From Acidobacteriota bacterium (GTDB lineage: Bacteria > Acidobacteriota > Vicinamibacteria > Vicinamibacterales > JAKQTR01), in contig JAPKZP010000034.1 of the NCBI GenBank assembly GCA_026393735.1, positions 1-6,693 of the forward strand: DNA of 6,693 nucleotides, in the 5' to 3' direction. Position 1 is the first letter of the stretch. The number at the start of each line of letters is the position of its first letter. Below the pieces are notes generated by a model that saw only the letters and a list, made by a program, of their open reading frames with translations, ran no database searches and was not told where the DNA came from. This document shows, piece after piece, positions 1-6,185 of the stretch. Position numbers and translations under genes: made by a program.

Positions 1-33
1 CACCTCGGCAGGTTCTGCCAGGAAGTCCGAAGC

Positions 34-46
34 GGTGTCTGACCCC
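34..46. repeat. Possible dispersed-repeat motif at left edge
   Basis: The 13 bases GGTGTCTGACCCC form an imperfect palindrome (GG.GTC.GAC.CC), and the perfect 8-base palindrome CCACGTGG follows directly at 45-52. From memory, motifs of the form GGGGTCAGACACC recur between genes in GC-rich soil bacteria, often near REP-associated or IS200-like elements. Only one copy lies in this window, so repetition cannot be shown here. The rest of 1-107 holds no gene I recognise. One frame stops at 40-42 inside the motif and could be the tail of an upstream gene, but it is too short to identify. Confidence 0.3.
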
Positions 47-83
47 ACGTGGAGATGGTGTGGCGGCCCGAGCGGTGAACGGA

Positions 84-89
84 TACACT
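84..89 (+). promoter_or_regulatory. Candidate -10 element for trpB
   Basis: TACACT matches the TATAAT consensus at four of six positions and lies 18 bases before the trpB start, which would give a very short leader. No good -35 box sits 16-18 bases upstream, so the call rests on one weak hexamer and its position. The purine-rich GAGGA at 100-104 is the probable ribosome binding site, only three bases from the ATG. Confidence 0.25.
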
Positions 90-107
90 TCGGCCTAGCG
101 AGGACCC

Positions 108-1412
108 ATGACCGACACCAAGATCACGCTCCCCGAGTCCGACATCCCGACGCATTTCTACAACATCGCGCCGGACCTCCCGACACCGATGCCGCCGCCG
201 CTGCACCCGGGCACGAAGGAGCCCATCGGCCCCGAGGCGCTGGCGCCGATCTTCCCCATGGGCCTCATCCTGCAGGAGGTGTCGCAGGAGCGCTGGATCG
301 AGATCCCCGACGAAGTGCGCAACATCTATCGCCTCTACCGGCCGAGCCCGGTGTTCCGGGCGCGCGCGCTCGAGGAGTTCCTCGATACGCCCGCGAAGAT
401 CTACTACAAGTCCGAGCACGTGAGCCCGGTCGGCAGCCACAAGCTGAACACGGCGCTCATGCAGGCGTGGATGAACAAGCAGGAAGGCGTGAAGCGGCTC
501 GCAACCGAGACGGGCGCCGGGCAGTGGGGCTCGGCGCTCGCCTGCGCGTGCCGCCTGATGGGCCTCGAGTGCATGGTCTACATGGTGCGCGTCAGCTACG
601 ACTCCAAGCCGTACCGCCGCATCATGATGAAGACCTACGGCGCCGAGATCATCGCGAGCCCGTCGACGACGACGCGCGCGGGGCGTACGATCCTCGCGAA
701 GGACCCGCAGTCACCGGGGAGCCTCGGCATCGCAATCTCGGAAGCCATTGAGGATGCGGCCGGGCGCGACGACACCAAGTACGCGCTCGGCAGCGTGCTG
801 AATCACGTCCTGCTCCACCAGACGATCATCGGCCAGGAAGCCAAGAAGCAGATGGAACTGGCTGGCGACTACCCGGACATCGTCATCGGATGCCACGGCG
901 GCGGGAGCAACTTCGCGGGCCTGGCGTTCCCGTTCCTGAGAGACAAGCTGAAGGGCGAGCGCCCGGCGCTGCGCGCGATCGCGGCGGAGCCGGCGTCGTG
1001 CCCGAGCCTGACGAAGGGCGCGCGCGAGTACGACTTCGGCGACACGGCGGGGACGACGCCGCTGATGATGATGCACACGCTCGGGCACGACTTCATCCCG
1101 CCGCCGGTGCACGCGGGCGGGCTGCGCTACCACGGGTCGGCGCCGCTCGTCAGCCACCTGCTCGCGGCGGGCGCGATCGAGGCCGAGGCCTACCAGCAGC
1201 GGGAGGTCTTCAAGAGCGCGGTCGATTTCGCGAGGTGCGAAGGCACGATCCCGGCGCCGGAATCGGCGCACGCGATTCACAGCGCCATCCGGCACGCCCT
1301 CGCGGCGCGCGCGTCCGGCGAGAAGAAGATCATTCTCTTCAACCTCTCCGGCCACGGCATCTTCGACATGGCGGCGTACGAGGCGTACCTCGACGGCAAG
1401 ATGGGGGCATAG
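108..1412 (+). CDS. trpB: Tryptophan synthase beta chain, TrpB2 type (PLP enzyme)
   Basis: This cytoplasmic pyridoxal-phosphate enzyme of 434 residues joins indole to an activated serine to make tryptophan. It is seen as a fold-type II PLP protein: SPVGSHKLNTA around 106-116 carries the Schiff-base lysine K112, TETGAGQWG around 133-141 carries the catalytic glutamate E134, GCHGGGSNFAG at 261-271 is the phosphate-binding loop, EGTIPAPESAHA lies at 378-389, and NLSGHGIFD at 412-420 is near the cofactor ring nitrogen. The extended N-terminus, the tryptophan in GAGQWG and the histidine in SGHG point to the TrpB2 branch rather than the TrpA-partnered TrpB1, which is nearer 400 residues. Some TrpB2 enzymes are reported to prefer O-phosphoserine. 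No trpA or other trp gene is visible. The start is chosen at the ATG after GAGGA; an overlapping frame from 35 is a shadow. All core motifs are intact. Substrate preference is inference. Confidence 0.93.
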   Translation: MTDTKITLPESDIPTHFYNIAPDLPTPMPPPLHPGTKEPIGPEALAPIFPMGLILQEVSQERWIEIPDEVRNIYRLYRPSPVFRARALEEFLDTPAKIYYKSEHVSPVGSHKLNTALMQAWMNKQEGVKRLATETGAGQWGSALACACRLMGLECMVYMVRVSYDSKPYRRIMMKTYGAEIIASPSTTTRAGRTILAKDPQSPGSLGIAISEAIEDAAGRDDTKYALGSVLNHVLLHQTIIGQEAKKQMELAGDYPDIVIGCHGGGSNFAGLAFPFLRDKLKGERPALRAIAAEPASCPSLTKGAREYDFGDTAGTTPLMMMHTLGHDFIPPPVHAGGLRYHGSAPLVSHLLAAGAIEAEAYQQREVFKSAVDFARCEGTIPAPESAHAIHSAIRHALAARASGEKKIILFNLSGHGIFDMAAYEAYLDGKMGA

Positions 1413-1415
1413 GAG
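1411..1415 (+). promoter_or_regulatory. Ribosome binding site overlapping trpB stop
   Basis: AGGAG begins on the last two bases of the trpB TAG stop and ends five bases before the ATG at 1421. A ribosome finishing trpB would be placed to start the next gene, so the two are probably translationally coupled. This also fixes the start of the membrane protein, whose frame stays open far upstream into trpB. Confidence 0.7.
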
Positions 1416-1420
1416 CCGCG

Positions 1421-1870
1421 ATGTTCACGAACGAAACGTCTCGGCCGATGCTCAAGGGCCTTGCGCTCTCGTTCGTGCTGCTCGGGCTGTTCCTCGGCGT
1501 GCTCTACGCCGTCCTCGATCTGTGGGGGCCGCCGTCGACACTCCTCGCCTTCGCGGCGGCGCCGTTTCCGGTGATTGGCATGGCGCTCGGGTACGCGGCC
1601 GGGCGCCTGCGGACCAGGCGGTTCCGCAAGCTGTTCGGGCTCGGCGTTCTGTTCGTGTATGTGACCGCGCTCGGTGCCGCCGCAATCATGATGCTGGGCG
1701 ATGCTTCCGGCCGCCAGGAGCCGGTCGTGACGATCATCGGTTCCATCTTCTGGCTGGGCTCCGTCGGCTTCGTGCTCTACGCATTCGTGACGGTGCCGCT
1801 GCTCCTCCTCGGCGTCTTCGTCCTCGAACGGTGGACGCGGCCGACCGTTGGCGTCCCGCCATCTGTGTGA
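1421..1870 (+). CDS. Small four-helix membrane protein, unknown function
   Basis: The 149-residue product is very hydrophobic, with four likely membrane helices at about 11-32, 39-60, 71-92 and 102-135. The last is long and may bend at P126. A basic loop (RLRTRRFRKLF, 62-72) separates helices two and three and by the positive-inside rule should face the cytoplasm. A polar loop (about 93-101) lies between helices three and four and would face outward. There is no signal peptide cleavage site, no cysteine and no motif that names a family. It starts eight bases after the trpB stop with an overlapping ribosome binding site, so it is probably made with TrpB. A link to tryptophan or indole handling is only a guess from position. 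The downstream neighbour is convergent, so this is the last gene of the unit. Confidence 0.75.
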   Translation: MFTNETSRPMLKGLALSFVLLGLFLGVLYAVLDLWGPPSTLLAFAAAPFPVIGMALGYAAGRLRTRRFRKLFGLGVLFVYVTALGAAAIMMLGDASGRQEPVVTIIGSIFWLGSVGFVLYAFVTVPLLLLGVFVLERWTRPTVGVPPSV

Positions 1871-1895
1871 CGTGAGGGGCCCTCGGGGGTTCGAC

Positions 1896-1928
1896 GCTGT
1901 CGCGCAGGTAGATCTTCGGAGCCTTGCG
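1896..1928 (-). pseudogene. Possible scrap of a DUF4143-type ATPase gene
   Basis: Read on the minus strand, these 33 bases encode RKAPKIYLRDS. This closely resembles the conserved K.PK.Y.RDSG segment before LLHALL in the DUF4143 domain of bacterial AAA-type ATPases, as I remember that family. Here the next codon is GTC (valine) where the family has glycine, and the resemblance stops on both sides, so at most a dozen residues remain. It fills about half of the 68-base convergent gap between the membrane protein and the DUF1684 gene and is out of frame with both. A chance match is possible. A GAGGGGCCCTC palindrome in the same gap is too tight, and lacks a T-run, to be called a terminator. Confidence 0.3.
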
Positions 1929-1938
1929 CGCCCAGGTG

Positions 1939-2895
1939 TCAGTGGGGCTTCGGATAGGCCATCTCGCCGGCCCGGATGGCCACCGTCAGCACGTTATCGC
2001 GGGGCGGAATCGGGCAATTGTAGTGCGGAGAGTAGTTGCACAAAGGGTTCGTAGCGCCATTGAAATCGATCTCGTAAGCGCGGTCCGTCTGGAACGGGAA
2101 CATCAGGTAGCGGCCGACTTCGTAGGTTTCCGCGCCGGTCGTGGCGTCCCGGAAAGGGACGAACAGTTCGTCTCCGGCCTTCGGGCTGGCCGACATCGCC
2201 AGCACGGTGAGTTTCTGCGGCGTGCCCTCCACGGCGAATGCCAGCGTGCCGACGCGGTAGTACTCCTTCTTCAGCCCACGGCTCGTCGCCATGATGATCT
2301 TGTCCGGGGACGGGTTCGGGGTGAACGCGGCCTCGACTTGAAGCGCCAGGTTTGGCGGGTACCACTTCAGGCCGGCGAATGCGCTCCTCGCTGCTGAATC
2401 TGGATCGAACACCCGCACGTTACCGGAGTCGAGTCGGGCGAGCGGTTCGATGAAGTAACGGCCGAGTCTGATGACCTGCTTGTCGCTGACCCTGAGCCGG
2501 GACGTCACGGGCAGAGCTGGCTCCACCGCGTCATCTCCGCCGGGGGTCTTCCCGAGGACAGCCGGGGATACGGAACCCGCGACGGGCGTGAACCAGAACG
2601 CGCCGTCCTGCAGGGTGACGTCGACGCCGTCCGGGGTGGCATCGGCGGGTTCGAACGCCGCTGACGAGGGGCCCACACGCAGCCGCACCGTCTGCCCGGG
2701 CTCGAAGTACCGCACGGCCACGGCCGTGAAGGGCGACATCGACGCGCGCTTGTAGCTGTCGTCGATCTTCCGATGGGCGGCCAGGATGGCAGCAGCGGGG
2801 TCCGCCGGCTTGCCGGGCTGCGACTGACCGGACATCGCGGCCGGCAACGGCAGCAGCACGATCACCGCAAGCAGACTCACAAGTGTGCGCTTCAC
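1939..2895 (-). CDS. Secreted DUF1684 family protein
   Basis: The product is 318 residues from a GTG start. Residues 1-22 form a classical export signal: KR, then a hydrophobic core LVSLLAVIVLLPLPAA, with cleavage probably just after it. There is no lipobox cysteine. The C-terminal part carries the DUF1684 hallmarks: LFVPFRDATTGAETY at 244-258, GRYL at 261-264, then DFNGATNPLCNYSPHYNCP (277-295) and a terminal IRAGE segment. The two cysteines C286 and C294 could pair outside the cell. The family's biochemical function is not established as far as I know. An ATG 16 codons upstream is in frame, but a perfect AGGAGG six bases before the GTG, plus the signal peptide beginning there, favour the GTG. 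It lies 66 bases after the amidase stop on the same strand and may be its operon partner. No terminator was seen after it. Confidence 0.85.
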   Translation of the reverse strand: MKRTLVSLLAVIVLLPLPAAMSGQSQPGKPADPAAAILAAHRKIDDSYKRASMSPFTAVAVRYFEPGQTVRLRVGPSSAAFEPADATPDGVDVTLQDGAFWFTPVAGSVSPAVLGKTPGGDDAVEPALPVTSRLRVSDKQVIRLGRYFIEPLARLDSGNVRVFDPDSAARSAFAGLKWYPPNLALQVEAAFTPNPSPDKIIMATSRGLKKEYYRVGTLAFAVEGTPQKLTVLAMSASPKAGDELFVPFRDATTGAETYEVGRYLMFPFQTDRAYEIDFNGATNPLCNYSPHYNCPIPPRDNVLTVAIRAGEMAYPKPH

Positions 2896-2901
2896 GAAAT
2901 C

Positions 2902-2907
2902 CCTCCT
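2902..2907 (-). promoter_or_regulatory. Strong ribosome binding site selecting a GTG start
   Basis: A perfect AGGAGG (CCTCCT on the plus strand) stands six bases before the GTG at 2895. It is the strongest Shine-Dalgarno sequence in the window and overrides the in-frame ATG at 2943, which would place the export signal behind 16 polar residues. Confidence 0.75.
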
Positions 2908-2960
2908 GAGTTGCGTTTCGTACCCGAGCGATCCGTCGTCCACCTGGAGCAGCGTCGATG

Positions 2961-4727
2961 TCAGAGCTTGGGCGGCACGCGGTGCTTGGTCGCCTGCTCG
3001 AAGGCGTACGCGATCTCAATGAGCTTCGGCTCGCTGCAGGCCATCCCCGTGAAGCTTACGCCGTACGGCGAGGGCTTCGGCTCGAATCCCGGCGGAAACG
3101 CAGATGCGCCGCCACGGCCGCCGGCGCCGGGCGCGCCAGCCGCCGGTCCACCGCCCGCGCCGGGTGTCACGACGGCAAACGGCACGATCACGGTCGGATA
3201 CCCCGGCTTGGCGGCGATCGCCGCACCGCTAGACGACGGGAAAAGCAGGGCGTCGAGCTGGTGCTGCTTCATCACCGCGTCGATCCCTTCGGCCGCACTG
3301 AGCCGGATGTCCTTCGCGCGATCCGCCTCGTACCGGGCGCGATCGGCGCGCACATCCATCTCGTCGGAGATGTCGAGCAGCGCCTGACCGTACTTGATAG
3401 CTCCGGCCCGCTGGTGGGCGACGTTCCACAGGCGCAGCTCGGTGAGGCTCTTCACGGGCGCGGACGGACCGAGGCTGGCCAGCCACGCGTTGAAGTCGCG
3501 CTTCATCCCGTACTTGAAGACGATCGAGCAGTCCGCGTCCTTCCCTCTCGCGTTGTCGAGGCCGCTGCAGGTTGACCACAGCAGGAAGCTGTTCTTTGCG
3601 TCGGTAGCCACGATGCTGGGGATGTCGGCCGGATCGACAATGACGGCGCCCTGCTGCTTCAGGATGTCGATGGCCTCGGCCATGATCTTGGCCTGCTCGG
3701 GGTTCAGGCCGCCCCGCGGCTCAGTGGAACCAGGAACGGCGACGCGGTCGTAGAACGAGGCGCGCGGGATGCCGATGCGCGCGCCCTTCAGACCGCCCGC
3801 GTTGAGGAACTTCGTGTAGTCGCGCCCGGGAGGCGGCGTGCACGTCTTCGTCGCGGCATCATTCGGATCGGGCGAGGCGCTTTCGAGGACGCCCAGCATG
3901 ATGGCCGCGTCGGTGACGGTCCGCGTCATCGGTCCCGGCGTGTCCTGGTCCGCCGTGATCGGAATGACGCCGTACCGGCTGATGCGTCCGACCGTCGGCT
4001 TGATCCCCACGAGCATGTTGGCATTCGCGGGGCTCAGGATTGATCCGGACGTCTCGGTCCCGACATTGGCGGCCCAGAAGCTGGCGGCGGTGCCAATCCC
4101 GGAACTCGATCCGCCCGTGCCCATCACAGGCCGGCCGTCGGCGGTCGCCTCGCGCGGATCGCGCCGCGGGTCGTACGGGTTCATCCCGTAGCCCCCGATT
4201 GCGCTGTAATTCCCCGGCATGCCGCTCGCGATCCAGTTCGCGAGCTCGGTCATCACGGTTTTGGCGATGATGATGGCGCCGGCGTCCTTCAGGTTCTTCG
4301 TCAGCGTCGCCTCGTATGGCGGCACCAGGCCCTCGAAGGCCAGCGCGCCGCCCGTCGTCGGCATGTCCGTCGTATGGATGTTGTCCTTCAGGGCGATGGG
4401 AATGCCGTGCAGCGGGCCGCGGACTTTCTTTTCCGCGCGCTCGCGGTCTCGTGCGTCGGCCTCGTCCAGCGCCTTCGGGTTCACGGCGATGACGGCGTTG
4501 ATCCGCTCTTCATACGTCGCGATCCGGATCAGCGACTGGCGGACGAGTTCCTTCGACGTCACCCGGCCCTGCTCCAGGGCCGCGCGCATCTCGGGGATGG
4601 TCGCCTCCACGATCGTGAACGGCGGCGGCGGCGGAGCGGCCGGCGCCGACGGGCGCTTCCCCTGCGCCGACAGCATCAAGCCGAAACCCCCAACGATCGC
4701 GAGGGACGCGAGCACAAGTCGTCTCAT
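2961..4727 (-). CDS. Secreted amidase, amidase-signature family
   Basis: Amidase-signature enzymes hydrolyse carboxamide bonds with a Ser-cisSer-Lys triad. All three residues are visible in this 588-residue product: K114 in GIPIALKDN, cis-serine S207 in GTGGSSSG, and nucleophile S229 in GTETSGSI. The usual glycine before GS is serine here (S227). Residues 1-21 are a signal peptide (MRRLVLASLAIVGGFGLMLSA, probably cut before Q22), followed by a Pro/Ala linker to about 36, so it acts outside the cytoplasm. A Gly/Ala/Pro-rich stretch at 521-547 interrupts the C-terminal part of the domain. The length exceeds the 450-500 typical of the family, the excess being the signal, linker and insert. It is not GatA: no gatB/gatC is nearby and it is exported. 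The ATG at 4727 follows AGGAG by 10 bases; a GTG at 4733 is an alternative, and the frame remains open to 4829. The substrate is unknown; peptide or aryl amides are possible. Confidence 0.88.
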   Translation of the reverse strand: MRRLVLASLAIVGGFGLMLSAQGKRPSAPAAPPPPPFTIVEATIPEMRAALEQGRVTSKELVRQSLIRIATYEERINAVIAVNPKALDEADARDRERAEKKVRGPLHGIPIALKDNIHTTDMPTTGGALAFEGLVPPYEATLTKNLKDAGAIIIAKTVMTELANWIASGMPGNYSAIGGYGMNPYDPRRDPREATADGRPVMGTGGSSSGIGTAASFWAANVGTETSGSILSPANANMLVGIKPTVGRISRYGVIPITADQDTPGPMTRTVTDAAIMLGVLESASPDPNDAATKTCTPPPGRDYTKFLNAGGLKGARIGIPRASFYDRVAVPGSTEPRGGLNPEQAKIMAEAIDILKQQGAVIVDPADIPSIVATDAKNSFLLWSTCSGLDNARGKDADCSIVFKYGMKRDFNAWLASLGPSAPVKSLTELRLWNVAHQRAGAIKYGQALLDISDEMDVRADRARYEADRAKDIRLSAAEGIDAVMKQHQLDALLFPSSSGAAIAAKPGYPTVIVPFAVVTPGAGGGPAAGAPGAGGRGGASAFPPGFEPKPSPYGVSFTGMACSEPKLIEIAYAFEQATKHRVPPKL

Positions 4728-4737
4728 GAGCACCATT

Positions 4738-4742
4738 CTCCT
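4738..4742 (-). promoter_or_regulatory. Ribosome binding site of the amidase gene
   Basis: AGGAG on the minus strand lies 10 bases before the chosen ATG at 4727 and four before an in-frame GTG at 4733. An in-frame ATG at 4736 is only one base away and so is unlikely. Either plausible start leaves the same signal peptide. Confidence 0.55.
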
Positions 4743-4772
4743 TGCCAACGTGCCTGCCACCGGTCCCACAAT

Positions 4773-4812
4773 CTGCGGAACAGGCCTGTTCCCGCAGGGC
4801 GGAAGCCCTGCG
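4773..4812. repeat. REP-like cluster of overlapping inverted repeats
   Basis: Two palindromes overlap in the gap between the lyase and amidase genes. The first (4773-4797) has 12-base arms, CTGCGGAACAGG and its complement, with one bulged C; its core GGAACAGGCCTGTTCC is a perfect 16-base palindrome. The second (4793-4812) is CGCAGGGC-GGAA-GCCCTGCG, an eight-pair GC stem with a four-base loop. They share bases 4793-4797, so only one can form fully at a time. Outer CACCG (4758-4762) and CGGTG (4819-4823) could close the whole element. GCAGGGC stems next to GCCAC look like dispersed REP elements known from other GC-rich genomes. No T-run follows, so a classical terminator is unlikely. It could stabilise or attenuate the shared transcript. 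Confidence 0.65.
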
Positions 4813-4835
4813 CCACAGCGGTGAAGCAACGAGTC

Positions 4836-6152
4836 CTAGCGATGCGTGGCCGAGCGCATCGGGCGTCCGAATCGCAGGTTGGCACGGCTCGAACGAGATG
4901 CCGGTCCGCCAAGCCTGTCCGCGAGTTCGGCAAGTTTGAGATCCGGGTAGTGCGAATCGGCCTGGATCAGCAGCGCATAGTAGCTCGCCGGGTCGAACGC
5001 CTTGATCTGCGTGCGCGTCCACGGTCGACCGTCCCGCACGAACGGCAGCACGAACGCGATGGCGCGGCGGATGCTCCGGCCGTCCGTCGTCTCGAACCGC
5101 CACAGGTCGACGCCCGCCGCATCCCCAAGCGCCGCAAGCGCCGCGAACGCCTCCAGGTTGAACTGCGTGTACCCGGCCGACGTCGTCCGCTGCAGTTCGC
5201 GGGGCATCGACCCGTCGGGCTCGATCTGCTTCGCGATGCGCTTCTGTCTGACGTCCGTCAGCGTGCGCTGCGCCACGTCGGCTCGTCCCGTGAAGAACGC
5301 CATCGACACGACCTGCACGTCGTACCACACGCCGTGGTTGTTGGTCGCCGCGGACTCACCCCGGCCGTTGCGGCTGGCCAGCAGCCAGTCCAGAAAGGCG
5401 CGGTACCAGTCTTCGACGCCGCGCTGGTCGGCCGCCGTCCATGCCGGCGAGCCCTGGAGGAGGCCGACGGCGTCGACGACCTCGGCGAGCCCGCGCGTGT
5501 CGATGATCCCCGTTGGACGGCCCGGCTCCTTCCCTTTCACGCCCTGCCCGAGCTCCAGGTTTGGATTCATCCGCGTCGCGGGATCGAGAAACCACGCGCG
5601 AATGAGCACGCCGGCCCGCGCCGCGGAAGGCTCTTCACCTGTCAGGTAGAACGCCAGCGCCAGCGTCGACACCGCTGAGATCATGCCGTTCATCTGCTGC
5701 TTGTCGGGGATGGTGTCGATCTCGGGGTTCGTCTCGCCGTCGCGCTGCACGTACGGCAGGCCGCCGGGCTTTGTCGGGTCCGGCCAGTAGTAGCGCGCGA
5801 GGCTCATGTAGTCGTGCCGGTCGCCGCTCGGCGGTACCTGCGCTTTCGCCATCACCGAAAACGGGCCGGCTGCGAGGGCGCGGACCGCGTCGCGGCGCAG
5901 AGCCGCCATGGCCTCGTCGTAGGGCGACGAGCCAGCCTGCACCGCGGTCCTCACGCCGGCCAGCGTCGTCGGCGACAACAGGAGCGTGCGCGGAAGCGAC
6001 GACGACGCGGGAGACTGCGCCGAGGCGGGCGCGGCGGCGCCGGAGATGCCGGCGACGGCGACCGCGGCAATCAGGAGGATCGCGACGACAGCGTCGCGGT
6101 ACGCCTCGACACGAGTTGTTGACGACGTCCAGCTGGACGTGGAATGGGCCAT
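4836..6152 (-). CDS. Secreted alginate-lyase-family protein (PL5-like fold)
   Basis: This family folds as an alpha/alpha barrel and cleaves uronic-acid polysaccharides such as alginate by beta-elimination. In the 438-residue product, NNHGVWYDVQ at 271-280 carries the catalytic-type N272-H273 pair, and QRTTSAGYTQFNLEAF at 321-336 carries R322 and Y328, the other residues expected in the cleft. YYWPDP at 121-126 and DTRGLAEVVDAVGLL at 218-232 are further family-like segments. Residues 20-45 form the export signal, ending ASA before Q46, behind an unusually long polar N-terminus. The ATG at 6152 is chosen; a TTG at 6170 extends the frame by six residues, but a candidate -10 box overlaps it. No sugar kinase, SusC/D, uronate reductase or regulator lies nearby, so the polymer it attacks, alginate or another, cannot be told. 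It is the first of three same-strand genes for exported proteins. Confidence 0.85.
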   Translation of the reverse strand: MAHSTSSWTSSTTRVEAYRDAVVAILLIAAVAVAGISGAAAPASAQSPASSSLPRTLLLSPTTLAGVRTAVQAGSSPYDEAMAALRRDAVRALAAGPFSVMAKAQVPPSGDRHDYMSLARYYWPDPTKPGGLPYVQRDGETNPEIDTIPDKQQMNGMISAVSTLALAFYLTGEEPSAARAGVLIRAWFLDPATRMNPNLELGQGVKGKEPGRPTGIIDTRGLAEVVDAVGLLQGSPAWTAADQRGVEDWYRAFLDWLLASRNGRGESAATNNHGVWYDVQVVSMAFFTGRADVAQRTLTDVRQKRIAKQIEPDGSMPRELQRTTSAGYTQFNLEAFAALAALGDAAGVDLWRFETTDGRSIRRAIAFVLPFVRDGRPWTRTQIKAFDPASYYALLIQADSHYPDLKLAELADRLGGPASRSSRANLRFGRPMRSATHR

Positions 6153-6168
6153 GACGGGTCTGCGCTTC

Positions 6169-6174
6169 AATCTA
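6169..6174 (-). promoter_or_regulatory. Candidate -10 element for the lyase gene
   Basis: TAGATT on the minus strand matches TATAAT at four of six positions and lies 16 bases before the ATG at 6152. Transcription would start about ten bases before that ATG, which argues against the TTG at 6170. TTGAGC upstream is only nine bases away, too close for a normal -35 box, so the promoter is weak or depends on another factor. Confidence 0.3.
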
Positions 6175-6185
6175 CCACGAGGCGC

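Noticed and set aside
35..751. Long plus-strand frame overlapping the start of trpB
   Set aside because: It runs in another frame across clear trpB sequence, is rich in Arg/His/Pro, and matches no family; a shadow of GC-rich coding DNA.
711..1355. 214-codon minus-strand frame antisense to trpB
   Set aside because: Arginine-rich product with no recognisable motif, fully inside trpB, which has all catalytic residues.
1874..1884. GAGGGGCCCTC palindrome as a terminator between convergent genes
   Set aside because: The arms meet with a one-base centre, so no stable loop forms, and no T-run follows on either strand.
4793..4812. GC-rich hairpin as an intrinsic terminator of the lyase gene
   Set aside because: The stem is strong, but no run of T follows on the minus strand, and an RBS and gene follow shortly after; a REP-like element is a better reading.
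4219..4824. 201-codon plus-strand frame antisense to the amidase N-terminus
   Set aside because: Serine/arginine-rich antisense translation of the signal peptide and triad region; no ribosome binding site or family match.
4374..5678. 434-codon plus-strand frame antisense to the amidase and lyase genes
   Set aside because: It spans the ends of two well-supported minus-strand genes and the hairpin-rich gap between them, and its product is arginine/histidine-rich without domain signs.
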